64,000 nucleotides of DNA from Lingula anatina (Eukaryota; Brachiopoda; Lingulata; Lingulida; Lingulidae): contig NW_019773626.1 of assembly GCF_001039355.2 (NCBI RefSeq), positions 457,494-521,493 on the forward strand, given 5' to 3'. The notes under the pieces are model-generated. The model did no database searches and was not told the origin of the DNA. It saw nothing but the letters and a program-made list of their open reading frames with translations. The stretch's first letter is position 1. Each line of letters begins with the position of its first letter. Positions 1 to 11,730 of the stretch are shown piece after piece. The position numbers and the translations under genes were made by a program.

Positions 1-3000
1 TCTGTTTTGTGAAAGAAAACGACTCTCACCACTGTGACAATATTAAGGACTTAGTCCCTTACGCGTTTATTTTATTAAGTCAGTCATCAAGATTGCGCCA
101 TTCATTGATAGCTGACGAAGCTGATTGAAGGTCACGTAGTTAAAAACAGTCAAGTGAATAGTCCCTAAATCCTCCATCTCCCTCTCTCTCTCTTACATGA
201 CGCGTCCCTCTCTCCTTCACCACTCAAGGTCCGGCTCAGCCACGTCCTTCTCCCCCGCCAACGCCGAAACAAGTGAAGTATGCACTGTAGCTTGGTGCAG
301 TCTTTAACAGTGACCCGTCATCTGAACTAATTCGATTTGTATGCACCCTTTATACGGCGCGTTACACGTGGTTTAGCCCGGAATTCTCAGCGCTGTGTCA
401 ATCGAGTACAAACCAGTGCGTTTAATGGGCTGGTCGCCTATAAAACATAGGATAATACCGGGGTGCAAGAATTAATATTTGATTTATACGTTCGTTGTGG
501 CGGTGTTGCTAACAATTGGAAGGGCATTAGCTGATTAATGCCATATTGGAGATATGAGCAGTTGACTTATTATAGTTACATTAGGGATCTGCATGTGTAA
601 TATTTGGCTCACAAAGAGGGTTGCTTGATGAAATAGGTTTCGAAATTAGGCGGGAACTTTTTTGTATTCCTACACAATGTTGTACACAATGTTGAGATTT
701 GAAATTGTGATTTGTTTTAGGTGATATTGCTCAGTATTAAAATTGTTAAGTCCGATTGATTATTTGTTGAAATTGAATGATGATATTCGTCGGTCTGAAA
801 ATATTGTAATTGTAAAAAAAAGGCGCTGGGCGGGACAGTTTATAGTTTGAGGAGAATTTGTTTTGGTCTAACAATTACATAATAAATTGAAATATGAAAT
901 TAATCAAAGTAACAAAACTGCAAAGTAACAAAGAAAACTTCTGAACAAGAGAATCAAAAGATAAAATCCGAGAAAATATTTATTCATGTGGGCATTTATA
1001 AAGGTTTATCATTTTCACAAATAGGAATGCATGCCGAGCTCCCTAAAAAGGAAACATAATCTTTTGCTACAAAATTTATGGGTTTTTTCCTAGTTGAACG
1101 TTTTTTATATAATTTTGTGATTTTGAAACATGTGATAACCTTGTTTTCAGAGCTTTCTTAGGATTAGAAAAAAATAAATCAATACATCATAAAAAATGAT
1201 CAATTCAATCTTCCTGATAAAAACTATAAGTATAGGCCCAATGTTCGTGTACGCTTATAATTTTCTTAAGAATAAAAACCTATCTTTCAACATGTAAGAA
1301 TTCTGTAGCTACGTGATCTAAGGGAAGAACTTCTCAGCCTATAAAGAGACCTCTCCGTGTGTCACGTCTTAACGATATTCAAATGTATACAGGGATGTAA
1401 AGACAATGACACGTCCCTGATTTATGTGCGATGCATTTAGCGCAAACTGAAAAGAAGGAGTTATGTGTTGATTTTAACCGGATGTTACTTGTAAAAACGC
1501 TGTCCTGTAGACATTAAATTATGAATGATCACCTGATTGTTTTGCCATTTTTACTAATCTATTTATTTGTCAATAGCGCTTTTCTTTTTGTGGTGCTCTA
1601 AACAATTATCTGCTTAATATTCTTTTAAAAAGATATCAAGTAGTAAAACATTTAAATGTGATATATTTTTGGTCTTAACTAAATCCCATACCGACAGTAA
1701 ACAGTTTAATTTTTAATTTTTTAATTTTTCGTTTTGACTACATATAAGTAGTTGGAAAAATTAAAAATTAGAAAATAAAAGGTAACTATATCAATTGACA
1801 AACTAAATATGTTACCATGCAGACTTGATCCTATGAAATACTGAAAAAAAAATATGTTAAATCTATTTGAGAATAATGGTTCCCTTTTTGAACACCTTGC
1901 ACAATTTTATTTAATTTCAGGTAGCATATATACATCCACCAATGTCACAAGAGAAGGAAAACCACGTTTTTTAAAAATATTTTTCCGTTGTGCACTTTTT
2001 CCAAAAAGAACGAATCACTGCAGAGATAACTTAGGAAGACAGGCTTTGTCAGGCTATAAGTTCAATTATAGTCACATAACTCAGCAATGTTCATAGGCGG
2101 CTTTTGCTAATAGGACGGGGAGGGTGGGTGGATTATACTATTAAAAACATAGAACATTAGTCAAGGACAACGTTTTATGAAGGATATGTAGGATGGAAAA
2201 TAAGTTATATTTTCTATCTCGTTTCGCTACAGTAGTTATTAGTTTAAAGAGGGTGCTAAGGGACAGTCACGCGCCTGCTGCCCTTCTCACCCCCCCCCCC
2301 CCTCACCCGCCTGCCTTCCCCAGATAAGCCACTGATTTGCTGCCATTGTTATTATGTCCTGAACTCTCACGGAAACAAATTTCCAATTACTGGTAACATG
2401 GCATTACTCACAGTTTCATATTCAAATCAGCACAACGTGTCGATAATACCGAGGTAAAGAATACATGAATGAAAATATGGCTACGTGATGAAATATGCTT
2501 ATTTGAATTTTTGCTAATGGTGATAAATTACGCTTTTCTTTGTTAGTAAGATGTACAGTTGACGCCTTATTTGGTCTGTAGCAATTTGGTCGCTCTTCCG
2601 TATCCCATGATATATATTATTTGGTTATCCATGTAATGCATAAATCTTTAAGTGGGTCAGAACATTTTAAAATTGTGTTTTATGTGTGTACCAGATGTGA
2701 AGTAATTGTTCATTTTGATAGAGGAAAGATGATTCTATAACAATGTTCTTCCTTTGTTAACTGTCAACCTCCTTTTCTTATATATATCAACTCCAGTATT
2801 ATATCCCAGGTTTATGTATTAGACACTGGCATCTTGGTGCTTTACAAAATAAATAAATAGATAAATAAATATATAAATATATGAGTGTATGGAAATAAGA
2901 TTAGTTAAAATTAATTTAAAAACATAAATGAAAGTAAAAAGGGGTCTATTAAAATAGATTGAGATGAGCTGAAAAGAGGGGGTTTATAAAAATGTTACAA

Positions 3001-3633
3001 ACAAGTACTCCGTATGTATACTAAATTGATAAAAAAATTACTTATATTAATCAAAGTGGACGAAATATCAGTGATAAGTACAATTTTGGTCTTTTAAAAA
3101 TTGAAAAAAGTAGCATTTTTTATATTTCAAAATCATACACAATCATACTTGGGAAATCCTTATTGTTCTTTTATTGAGATTTGTACCCGGTTGACCCCCG
3201 ATATGTAAATGTGTTGGTCACAAGCCACTTCACACTGGGGTGTTGAGCAGGACCGTCCTCAGTGCTTTGACACATTGATTTATCTGGCACATATATTTGG
3301 TAAATATTTTCCAGGGTAATTAAGTGACCTTGATTTTGTTAGTATGACTTTTTTTTAAAGTAACATTTTAAAAATTACTTAATTCCAAAAATCAAAACCA
3401 TTTAGAGCAGATCTATCTATCTATCTTTTTTAACTAATGAATGAATATATCTTTTAATTTAATGAATGGATTTGAAACAGTGTACCCATACCGTGACATC
3501 AATGTTCACTTGTAGAAGAGCAAAGACAAAAATAAATAAAAAGAGCATGAAAACACAAATAGCTCAAACATGTGCTTCATTTAAAGTAAGATCGATCACG
3601 TAAATGTTCACTATAAAATCATATTTGACCCCT

Positions 3634-3675
<42 letters not shown>

Positions 3676-6371
3676 GACATTGCTACCCTTAGAAATCCCA
3701 AGAATTAGCATGTTAAATCGAACGAATCGACTATTTGAAATGACACTTTCACAATTTCCTAAAAATCGGCCACGTGAGATCACATTTCACTTTTCTTGAT
3801 TACCAAGCAGTTTTCAGTCGATGGGAGTTTCGTGGTCAGATATTTCCTACTCTTTATTAAGCCTGTGGATAAATGAAAATTTCGAAGACCTTTGCAACGA
3901 ATTATCTTACTGCGCAAATAAAAAAAGCACAAAACGCCATTCAAATCTTAGTCAATTGATTTTCAGTTCATCCCCAGGTATTTCAAAATAAGAGAACGCT
4001 TCCTTTACCCGGCGATATAAAAGCACGCAGGCAAGAAGGTCACCGGCGATCGATTTCTAACAGAGGCTCTGTCCATTTCTATAGATAATTATGATATTAT
4101 TGTGTAAGCACAGTATACACACACGTTGTGAGACGGTTAGGGCCCTAGTTTCGATTACTTACGCAAACATAGTTATGAATATCACCTAAAACTGAACTTG
4201 CATAATATTGGCACATGGGAATCGCTAGAGTGATATCACAATATTATAATAAATATGCGAAACGTGAATTAAAGGATTAAGCGAATTAAGCGGCATAACG
4301 AGGCACTGTGTTCACTCCCAAAATCAAAGCGCTGAACCGGTTTGTTCTAAAATTACATAAAAACAAATCAATATTTATACTGATTTGTAACAAGCGGTAA
4401 TAAAATTGGAATCAGAGCTCCGGTGCACCGGTCATTATTTGTATTAAACCATGATGTGTTTATTGTGATGCGTATCATGAAAGCTGTTATGTAAATAGCG
4501 TGTTACACCTGCCTACGGGCCGACGCGCTTTCGGGGAAAAAATTTGGGAATTTCAGATAAAATAATGATTTGAATTAGTTGGATTGTATCACTGGTTCTG
4601 GTAAGAAAAGTAATATATGACACACGAACAGTAACGAACAGAACAGTTATTTTATGTTGATTGAATTAAGAAAGAATGACGCTAAAAGCTGGGAATTATT
4701 TCACGAAATTATATTATTTATTTTACCGGGCGGGTTTTATATACGACATGCAATTCATACCATGTTATTTTTTATCATACTTGTAGGAACGTTCATATAA
4801 TTAAAATTTAAATGTGAAAACAGTCAAGCTCTGCTATATACAGAGACTTACGCCAAACTTACGTCAGTTTAATGCCTATTTACGTTAAAGTTACACTGTA
4901 TGTACCCGGTATAACATGGTCAAAATTTTTCATTTATCCAAAGGCACTTTATGGTGGTAAATGAATTAAGCTGTGTTCTGGAATATGCAAAACACAGTCG
5001 AAAGTGAACTGACATATGGGTCGCATGCACTGAATCTGAATGAATTGTTTTATAAGTTGTGGCTTTTTAGGGATATAACAACACGGATTAACAATGATTA
5101 GATGCTGCCTAATACAAGAAACATATTTATCATAAATGCCTCTGCTTGAAATTGCTGTCTTTGATTATGCCAGTGACAGGTGTCTCTGTCAGCCCTAAGA
5201 TTTTTCTCTAGAAAGTGGACAGTACCTTTGGTGTAATGTTTAGTACATGTTGTATTATTTTTTGACATGATTGAGGGGCAGTTTTATTAACTAATAATCT
5301 GACAAACTTTTATTTTGACAAATTAATTCATAGACTGATTAAAACATCAATCAAAAGGGAGTGTTTGCCTTCGATAAAAATGAAAGCAAAGTTTACCAAA
5401 TGGTAAATATGAAAATGAAAAACTCAGAATCCAATTGATCCCGGTATTAAATTCGTACTAAAAATATTAAATTCGTACGAAAAACATCTACACCCAGCAA
5501 ACGGGGAGATATAACTCTATCTACCTTTGTCTGAGACAATTAAGTCCTATATTGAGGATATCAACGAGTAGCAATATTTCCAACACATTTTTAAAGGAGG
5601 GCGAAACATCAGAGACGTGCATTTTTATAACATTAATCCTTAACGTCTACCTCTGATTCTGTCAAGTTCGGTTAAAAGAAGATCTTAGACTGACATATGC
5701 CACCGCAAATGACTGCCTCGCGAAATGTTATTAAGACAAATTAGTGTCATACGGAGAGGGGTGTTCTCAATACAGGTGATGTGGAAGAGTTCATGTTTAT
5801 TAAGCAGTCCAAATATCGCCATCGTCTTCAGACATAGAATGATGAGTATGTTATGTATTGAAAACGTGGGACTTGCCTGTTATCTAAACCTTGTCAGCTT
5901 GTGACACCGTGCACGCATGTAATCCTGACATATCATTATAGGTACACGATTCCCCTAGCTTCTCTTTCTCAAACTGAACATACGTTTATGTACAGTGCAG
6001 TCCACGCATAAAAACATGCACACACGCATACACACATAGATTCTCATAAGTGTATAAAATCACTCGCAGCATGAGCTGAGTTCGAAACTGGGGCTAAACG
6101 AATCACTATACCAGTCACGTGTAAATAAACTTGTTTTCAATCTTATGTACTTTGAGTTCACTTTGAGTTGTGAACTGAATATGGGGATTTAGGGGAAACT
6201 GATGCTGTAAAAGGATTCTGCTATATTCGAGAGAAATAGACGTCATGGGTTCTCAGAGACCAGGGATTGCGGTACAGAACCGTAACGTGTTCAAAGGAAT
6301 ATATCGGTATGTGGCACATTAGTTTAACTTTACAATTACATCTTTGGGATGTTTTTATTTATTTTATGTTA
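1..6371. other. Intergenic DNA, no gene recognised
   Basis: I see no coding exon here. The open frames are short, lack splice context and resemble no family I know. The stretch is AT-rich with a C run near 2290-2303, a (CA)n tract near 3636-3671 and scattered A/T runs. Promoters or enhancers could be present but cannot be called from sequence alone. Confidence 0.5.
3636..3671. repeat. (CA)n microsatellite
   Basis: About 18 uninterrupted CA units, directly visible. No association with a gene is seen. Confidence 0.95.
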
Positions 6372-6375
6372 TTGA

Positions 6376-6396
6376 TTATATATATATATATATATA

Positions 6397-6453
<57 letters not shown>
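6376..6453. repeat. (TA)n followed by a long T run
   Basis: A short TA array, a few TTTA units and about 43 T in a row. It lies about 500 bases beyond the stop codon of the minus-strand ILEI-domain gene. On that strand the TTTATT units read AATAAA and could serve as its polyadenylation signal, so the T run could be an encoded A tract or the tail of an old retroposed copy. Confidence 0.85.
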
Positions 6454-6459
<6 letters not shown>

Positions 6460-6971
6460 TTCAGCTTTATGAGAAATCAACATCTTGGCCATTTATGTTT
6501 GAGTTCATATTTTATTTCAGAAAATTTCAAAGTTTATCATCGTGGTGCTTCGCCACACGCGTCATCCAGCGCAGTCGCAACTGATGCATTGATTTCACTG
6601 ATATCATGTATCCATTCTGCCCGAGCTGAAATTGTGCTGCAATGTGCCGCACATCTGATGCAATGCAATCGTCCCTTTGCACAGCTGGAGAGTAATTGGA
6701 ACTATGCATACAGCGAAAGAAAAAACGCATGATTGTGTATCAAAGTACCGTTAACATTCTTTTTCGCATAGGGGATACATGTAAATTTGTTCTCAAGCGC
6801 CTTTACCGCAAAGGTGATGATGCAAATTTGTTCTCCGAGTTCTTATTTGCATAGACCATAACGCAAATTCGCTATTCCCGTAGGTGATACATGAAAATCT
6901 GTTCTCCGGGAAGCAGTGCCATTAGTCCGCTGACAGTCAACAAACGAGTCCCTGACCAGTAGACCAGTAGG

Positions 6972-9900
6972 CTAGTAGATGAGCGGTATCCTGGAGTTGA
7001 CCACCGCTGGACCATGGTGTCTCTTGGCCAGGCTTTGCTGGACCCAGTGGGGTTTGTAGTGACCTCTGAACCCCAGCATGGCAAAGGCATCTGAAAGATA
7101 TATACATTCTCATAAACATCATCGTCACAAATACCAATGTAACTTACATTTCTTTAGTCAATCTCTTTATACCTCTTTACACCACTAGACGCAGTACATG
7201 CAGATATACACGTGTATCCTCGGAATATGTGCAATTAATATTGCAAAAGGATCTTTTGTACACCCAAATAACATTCTACACAGATTGAATGCAGGGATAT
7301 CATCTCTACCCGTGACGTATGTTCTGGGAAATAGTATGGTGTCAAGGGTAAATTAAATCTATTGCCCACAGCAGCATACACGTATATTGCTGTGACATTG
7401 ACGTCACATTATGAATACAATCATCTGAGTGTAACTGTAAAATGTGATATTTCCCTCTCCAGTATCTATTTTATCCATTCCTTTTTTTTTTGACATGTAT
7501 AATTTGGGACAATTACGACAACCGACAGCATGCAATAGCAACGTGTCAGTGAGAAATGTATATTGAAAAAGATTAGTTCCGACTTTAAAAAATGACAGAC
7601 CTCTGTAAGCCAGATTCACATCGGACGCTCCAAGCATTTTTAACGCCTCCTTGGCCATTACCGAATTTTTAGAAGCTTCATCAAAGGTAAACACCACCAC
7701 TATAGCACTGAAATGATCAAGAATTGTATTTAATTTTAACTTAAAAGCCAGGTGTTTAATTGCCATTAATGTCCTCGTGTTCATTGATTGGATTAAGTCG
7801 TTAATTGGTTTGAAATGTGCACACTCGATGTTAGCGACGACGCTCCTTTCAAATAAAGGTCATATGTTATACTTAATAAAGTTACCACTTAAAATATGAC
7901 CAAGCGTTATTCTCGTTTGTACTTTGAATTTTTTGTTAGATCTGTTTCAAATGTCAAGGCGAGGATTGATCAAATATGTATCAGCTTCCCAAGCAGCTCG
8001 TTATACGAATTTCTACTGCATGAAGAGAGAAACAAAAATCGAAAAACCAAGCTCATTCAATGAACGCAAACCACATGGCATGCAAGCGTACTCTCCTTGA
8101 ATATTTTTTATTACTTTTTAACAGAACTCACCCAAACGGTATACTATTTTTCACGTAGTGGAACAATGCGTTGTCTTCGTCTGGTTTGCCAAAGGGATCG
8201 AAGCACACGTGCGCCATTTTGGCCCCTGAGGTGCCGTTAAGGACCAGAAAGTTGAACCCGCGGTTGAAGCGGTTGGAGTACATCCTTCCGTTAACCTGTA
8301 GAAATACACATGATCTGAGGCTGTGTTCAAAATAGAGGTTATCAGCGGGGATTTTCGCTAAGGCGCAGTCAATGTGATCAGATTAATTGTCTGGCACGCC
8401 CCCTTAAAGAACTTGTTGGGAAAACTTTGTGGTCCATGATGTTATTCACGTTGCTTTGCGAGGGGGCGTGCCAGGATATTAAGCTGATTACATTGACTGA
8501 GATAGATCGATCCTGCTAGGAAGATTACTTCCATTCTGAACACCGCATAATTTAACCATCATGCAGATGACATGTATGTATTTACAGCAACCCCCCCCCC
8601 CCCTTATGACATTTTGTTACTAAGGACATTTTATCCTTTCATTTTCTATTTCCTTTCAATATAAGGTAAAAGGATAAAAATGTTATTATTTACCGGACAA
8701 AATATTTGCGCAGCTTTATGTTCGTATTCTACAATAAAGGCTTATGAAACATTAAAGTAGCGTTTTGAGTACGAGCAAAGTGTATCATCTGCATGCGCCT
8801 GCTTAAAAATTTTTAAAATCATTTTTTGATTTAGAAAGAGTAATTGCTGCTCGCACTGTGGGCCACACATCAAACAAATATACATACTTTTGCAAAAGCT
8901 TGTTTGGTGAGACCCTGCGTATCGTCTAGCCCCATTCCTTCAGCATACACATCCACGAATTTGTGCTTGTTCAACGCTGGAATGACAAGTTTAGGCTGAT
9001 CGTTTATCAGGGTCGGTTAAGCTTTCTCTTAAAACACTTATCATATTATATTTTCGTAATTCTGCGAACTATTTACTTGTTAAAGTCAGGTTGAAAAATC
9101 ATTCTTCGGATAGAATTAAGTGGGACACATCAGATTACGGTCTGTTGGAGAAATATTGTCGAAGCATGCTCTCAGTGGAGCGAAAGAAGGCGATAAGAAG
9201 GAGAAAAACAACATTCTGCACCTCCACTTCTGCACCTCCACTAAATATCATTGTTTTGTTTTGATCGTTCACAAAGAAATCCCCCTCCCTACTCTCTTTG
9301 TAATCTTGCTTTCATTTGATTATTCACAAAAATAGCCCCCCCCCCCCCCCATCTCTCTCTTTCTTTGTAACCTTGCTTTCTTTCGATTCTTCATAAAGAA
9401 ATCCTCCCTCTCTCACTTGGCGTGACTGATTCAATTCACCTTGCAAAGCTGACTGAAATTGTTCTTCAGCTCTGGATCGCTGCTCTACTTCTCTTGTCAA
9501 GGCTTTGGACAATTCTGCCAACTGTAAAGAAATGTTGAAGAAAATCACAATTTTTATTTTTTTATACATTTCATGTCGTCCGTGACATTTAGTGCAGAGA
9601 ATGTGAATTCTATTTTTCATTTACAAAATGTCAAAGGTATATTTTGTTCAGCTGGGAGAAAGAAATCTAATTAATTTTTCATTACGCGATGCTTCATTAT
9701 TAGGAAAGCCCGAAGGGGGCGGGGCAACTGGGTAAAAAATATCATAGACATTAATATCAATATTAAGAATGTAATGGAATTGTTAAAATGATTGTCAAAA
9801 TATATTTTATTTGCAAAGATATTTGTTCTAGGACTATGGAAACTATTTTTTTCCGGGAAGACGTATTTAAGTCTAACTTATCATTATTGTAGATTTTCAC

Positions 9901-11256
9901 TTAATGATGCTATATAATTAATAAAGTAATTTGGGGGCAGGGGCAGATGGATGTATAGAAGTGATATATCGAACCTAGTTAAAGATTGTCAAATTAAGTA
10001 ACCTGTTTACTCTTTGATTCATGGCTGCTTTTTTCGGCCGCTAACACTGCTTCCAGTTGGTCAATACGGTTCTCTTGCTGCTCACATTTCACGTGATCCC
10101 CTTTACCAGGTCTGTTGATGTTCTGCTGAGAATCGAGAAAGCGAAAATTGTTTCCGAACGAAAATCTTGGTTTGGATTTAGAAATGTAGTTTTCTAGCTG
10201 TATGATGCGCTGTTCTTGCTTTTGAACGATCAGAGTTAAATTGATGCGCCTTGCGCGTTCCTCTAGAAGAGATTTTTGGAGATTGGTTAAGCGCAGCGCT
10301 TGCTCTGTCTGACGATTCACTGAAGGCAATCCGTTGCCGCTGTGAGCCGCCACATGCGCGTTCTGACTAGGATTCAGCAGGGGCGGTGGCTGCATCGTCG
10401 TCGTTGGTGGTAAGACCTCGTTTATAGCGTTAAACTTACTCTTTAATCCCTTCGTTTCGATTTCTTTGCTAAGTTCCTCCCCAATGTCATACAGCAACTG
10501 CTCGAGTGCCGCGATCTGTTTCTGCTGCTCCAAAATGACGCTTTCAAAGTCCGAGGAGGCGTTTTTGTGGACTTTCTCCTCTTCGAAATACAACCTCCGT
10601 AGTTGCGCTGTCTCATTTTCTACCTTTTTAATATGTTTCTTGCTCTCTTCTAACTCGTTTCTGATCGTTTGTTTTAAATTCCTGAGGGCTAGATCCAGCT
10701 GGGTTATTTTCCGATATTGCGTGACGAGATCCTTGTCAGCCCTACAGGTCAGATTCAAGCGTTTCTGGCGTTCCTCGCCGAGGTTGGTTTCCAGCTCCAG
10801 CAGCCAGTGGCGGTGCTCCAGTATGTAGTCGTGGTGAAGGCGGGACAGGTTGTACAGGGATTGTATGTCTTCTGGTACCGCGGTACTCTTCATACTGGTC
10901 ATTTCGCTGTTCCCTGAAAATCATACGTGTAGTTGTCACTGTAAGATTATTTTTATATTTTAATCTTTTGAATTAAAAAGAGAAGATAAAAAGAAAAAAT
11001 CGCTGCGAAAAAACCCTCATTTTCAGCAATCGACCAATTTTCTCTTGTTAACAATAACAGCATCAAGATTAGGTCGGTAAAGATACAGTATATTTTTAAT
11101 AAAAAGATGATCAAAAGGCCTCATGTCAGAGAGAGTCCGATTCCCTTGATTTTGACCAAATTACGTCACGCTAGCCCTACCCTGTACGGATCTAAGGGTG
11201 AGCAGACTCATTCTTTTCAAGGGGAGTTAGTATGTTTAAACTGGTCACTTAGGAGG

Positions 11257-11296
<40 letters not shown>

Positions 11297-11730
11297 GTAA
11301 AGAAAAACGATGATATTACATGTATCATAACCTTCATTTTTACTAGAACAGAGACCTGCACACCCCCAAATATTAGATAAAAAAAGATTTTAAAATAATT
11401 TATATGAAATATGACAGTTCACAAAAGAATTACAATGCTATAATTGATTTTTTATTTTTTTTGAAATTGAGAAATAGACTTCATTTGGGGTTCTTCATAA
11501 CAATAAATTGTTACCATAATCACCACGGTCAAAACGCAACAGTTTCTACAAACAATAACTGGTTTCACCTGGTCGGTTTTCCATCAGTTTATACCTATGA
11601 TAAATGGATCCTTTCTCTCACCTTGAAACGAGTTCTTACCAAGCTTTGTTCTGTTTTCTTTAAGTCCTGCAGCGACGGTGACCAGAAAAAGAAGAAGCAC
11701 CACACACGAGCCGAGAGTTTGGATCGGCAT
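6972..11730 (-). CDS. Secreted coiled-coil protein with C-terminal ILEI/FAM3-like domain
   Basis: Seven exons join in frame: 11730-11640, 10913-10003, 9521-9440, 8976-8888, 8295-8132, 7707-7601 and 7090-6972 (1563 nt, 520 aa). Exon 1 encodes a typical signal peptide (MPIQTLGSCVVLLLFLVTVA). Residues about 70-185, 234-275 and 305-365 are heptad-rich coiled coil, split by a proline-rich linker near 198-215. Residues about 380-520 match the ILEI domain of FAM3 cytokine-like proteins, CEMIP and the POMGNT1 stem: a VLN-GTSG strand-turn, CFDPFG, VVVFTFDEASKNS, and the closing YRDAFAMLGFRG. N-glycosylation sequons include NLT twice and NAS. Introns are GT-AG; the intron 2 donor is CAG|gttact, weaker than the rest. 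Family knowledge suggests a secreted or extracellular carbohydrate-binding or signalling role; the coiled coils suggest an oligomer. The exact function is unknown. Splicing was inferred by eye. Confidence 0.85.
8319..8546. mobile_element. MITE-like inverted-repeat element in intron 4 of the ILEI-domain gene
   Basis: The outer ends pair as imperfect inverted repeats (GGCTGTGTTCAAAATAGAGG on the left; the complement of CTTCCATTCTGAACACCGC on the right). An inner pair at about 8373-8410 and 8460-8498 reads GTCAATGTGATCAG...TGGCACGCCCCC on both strands. No transposase is present. I could not define a target-site duplication. A related end occurs at about 47250-47308. Confidence 0.7.
11263..11289. 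repeat. (GA)n tract
   Basis: About 13 GA units upstream of exon 2, inside intron 1 of the minus-strand ILEI-domain gene. Confidence 0.9.

Noticed and set aside
6060-6100. GAGTTCGAAACTGG, resembling a tRNA B box
   Set aside because: No matching A box, anticodon arm or acceptor pairing could be found around it.
10466-10939. Frames on both strands opposite or overlapping exon 2 of the ILEI-domain gene
   Set aside because: Shadow frames of the coiled-coil exon, whose join to the signal-peptide exon and the downstream exons is consistent in phase.
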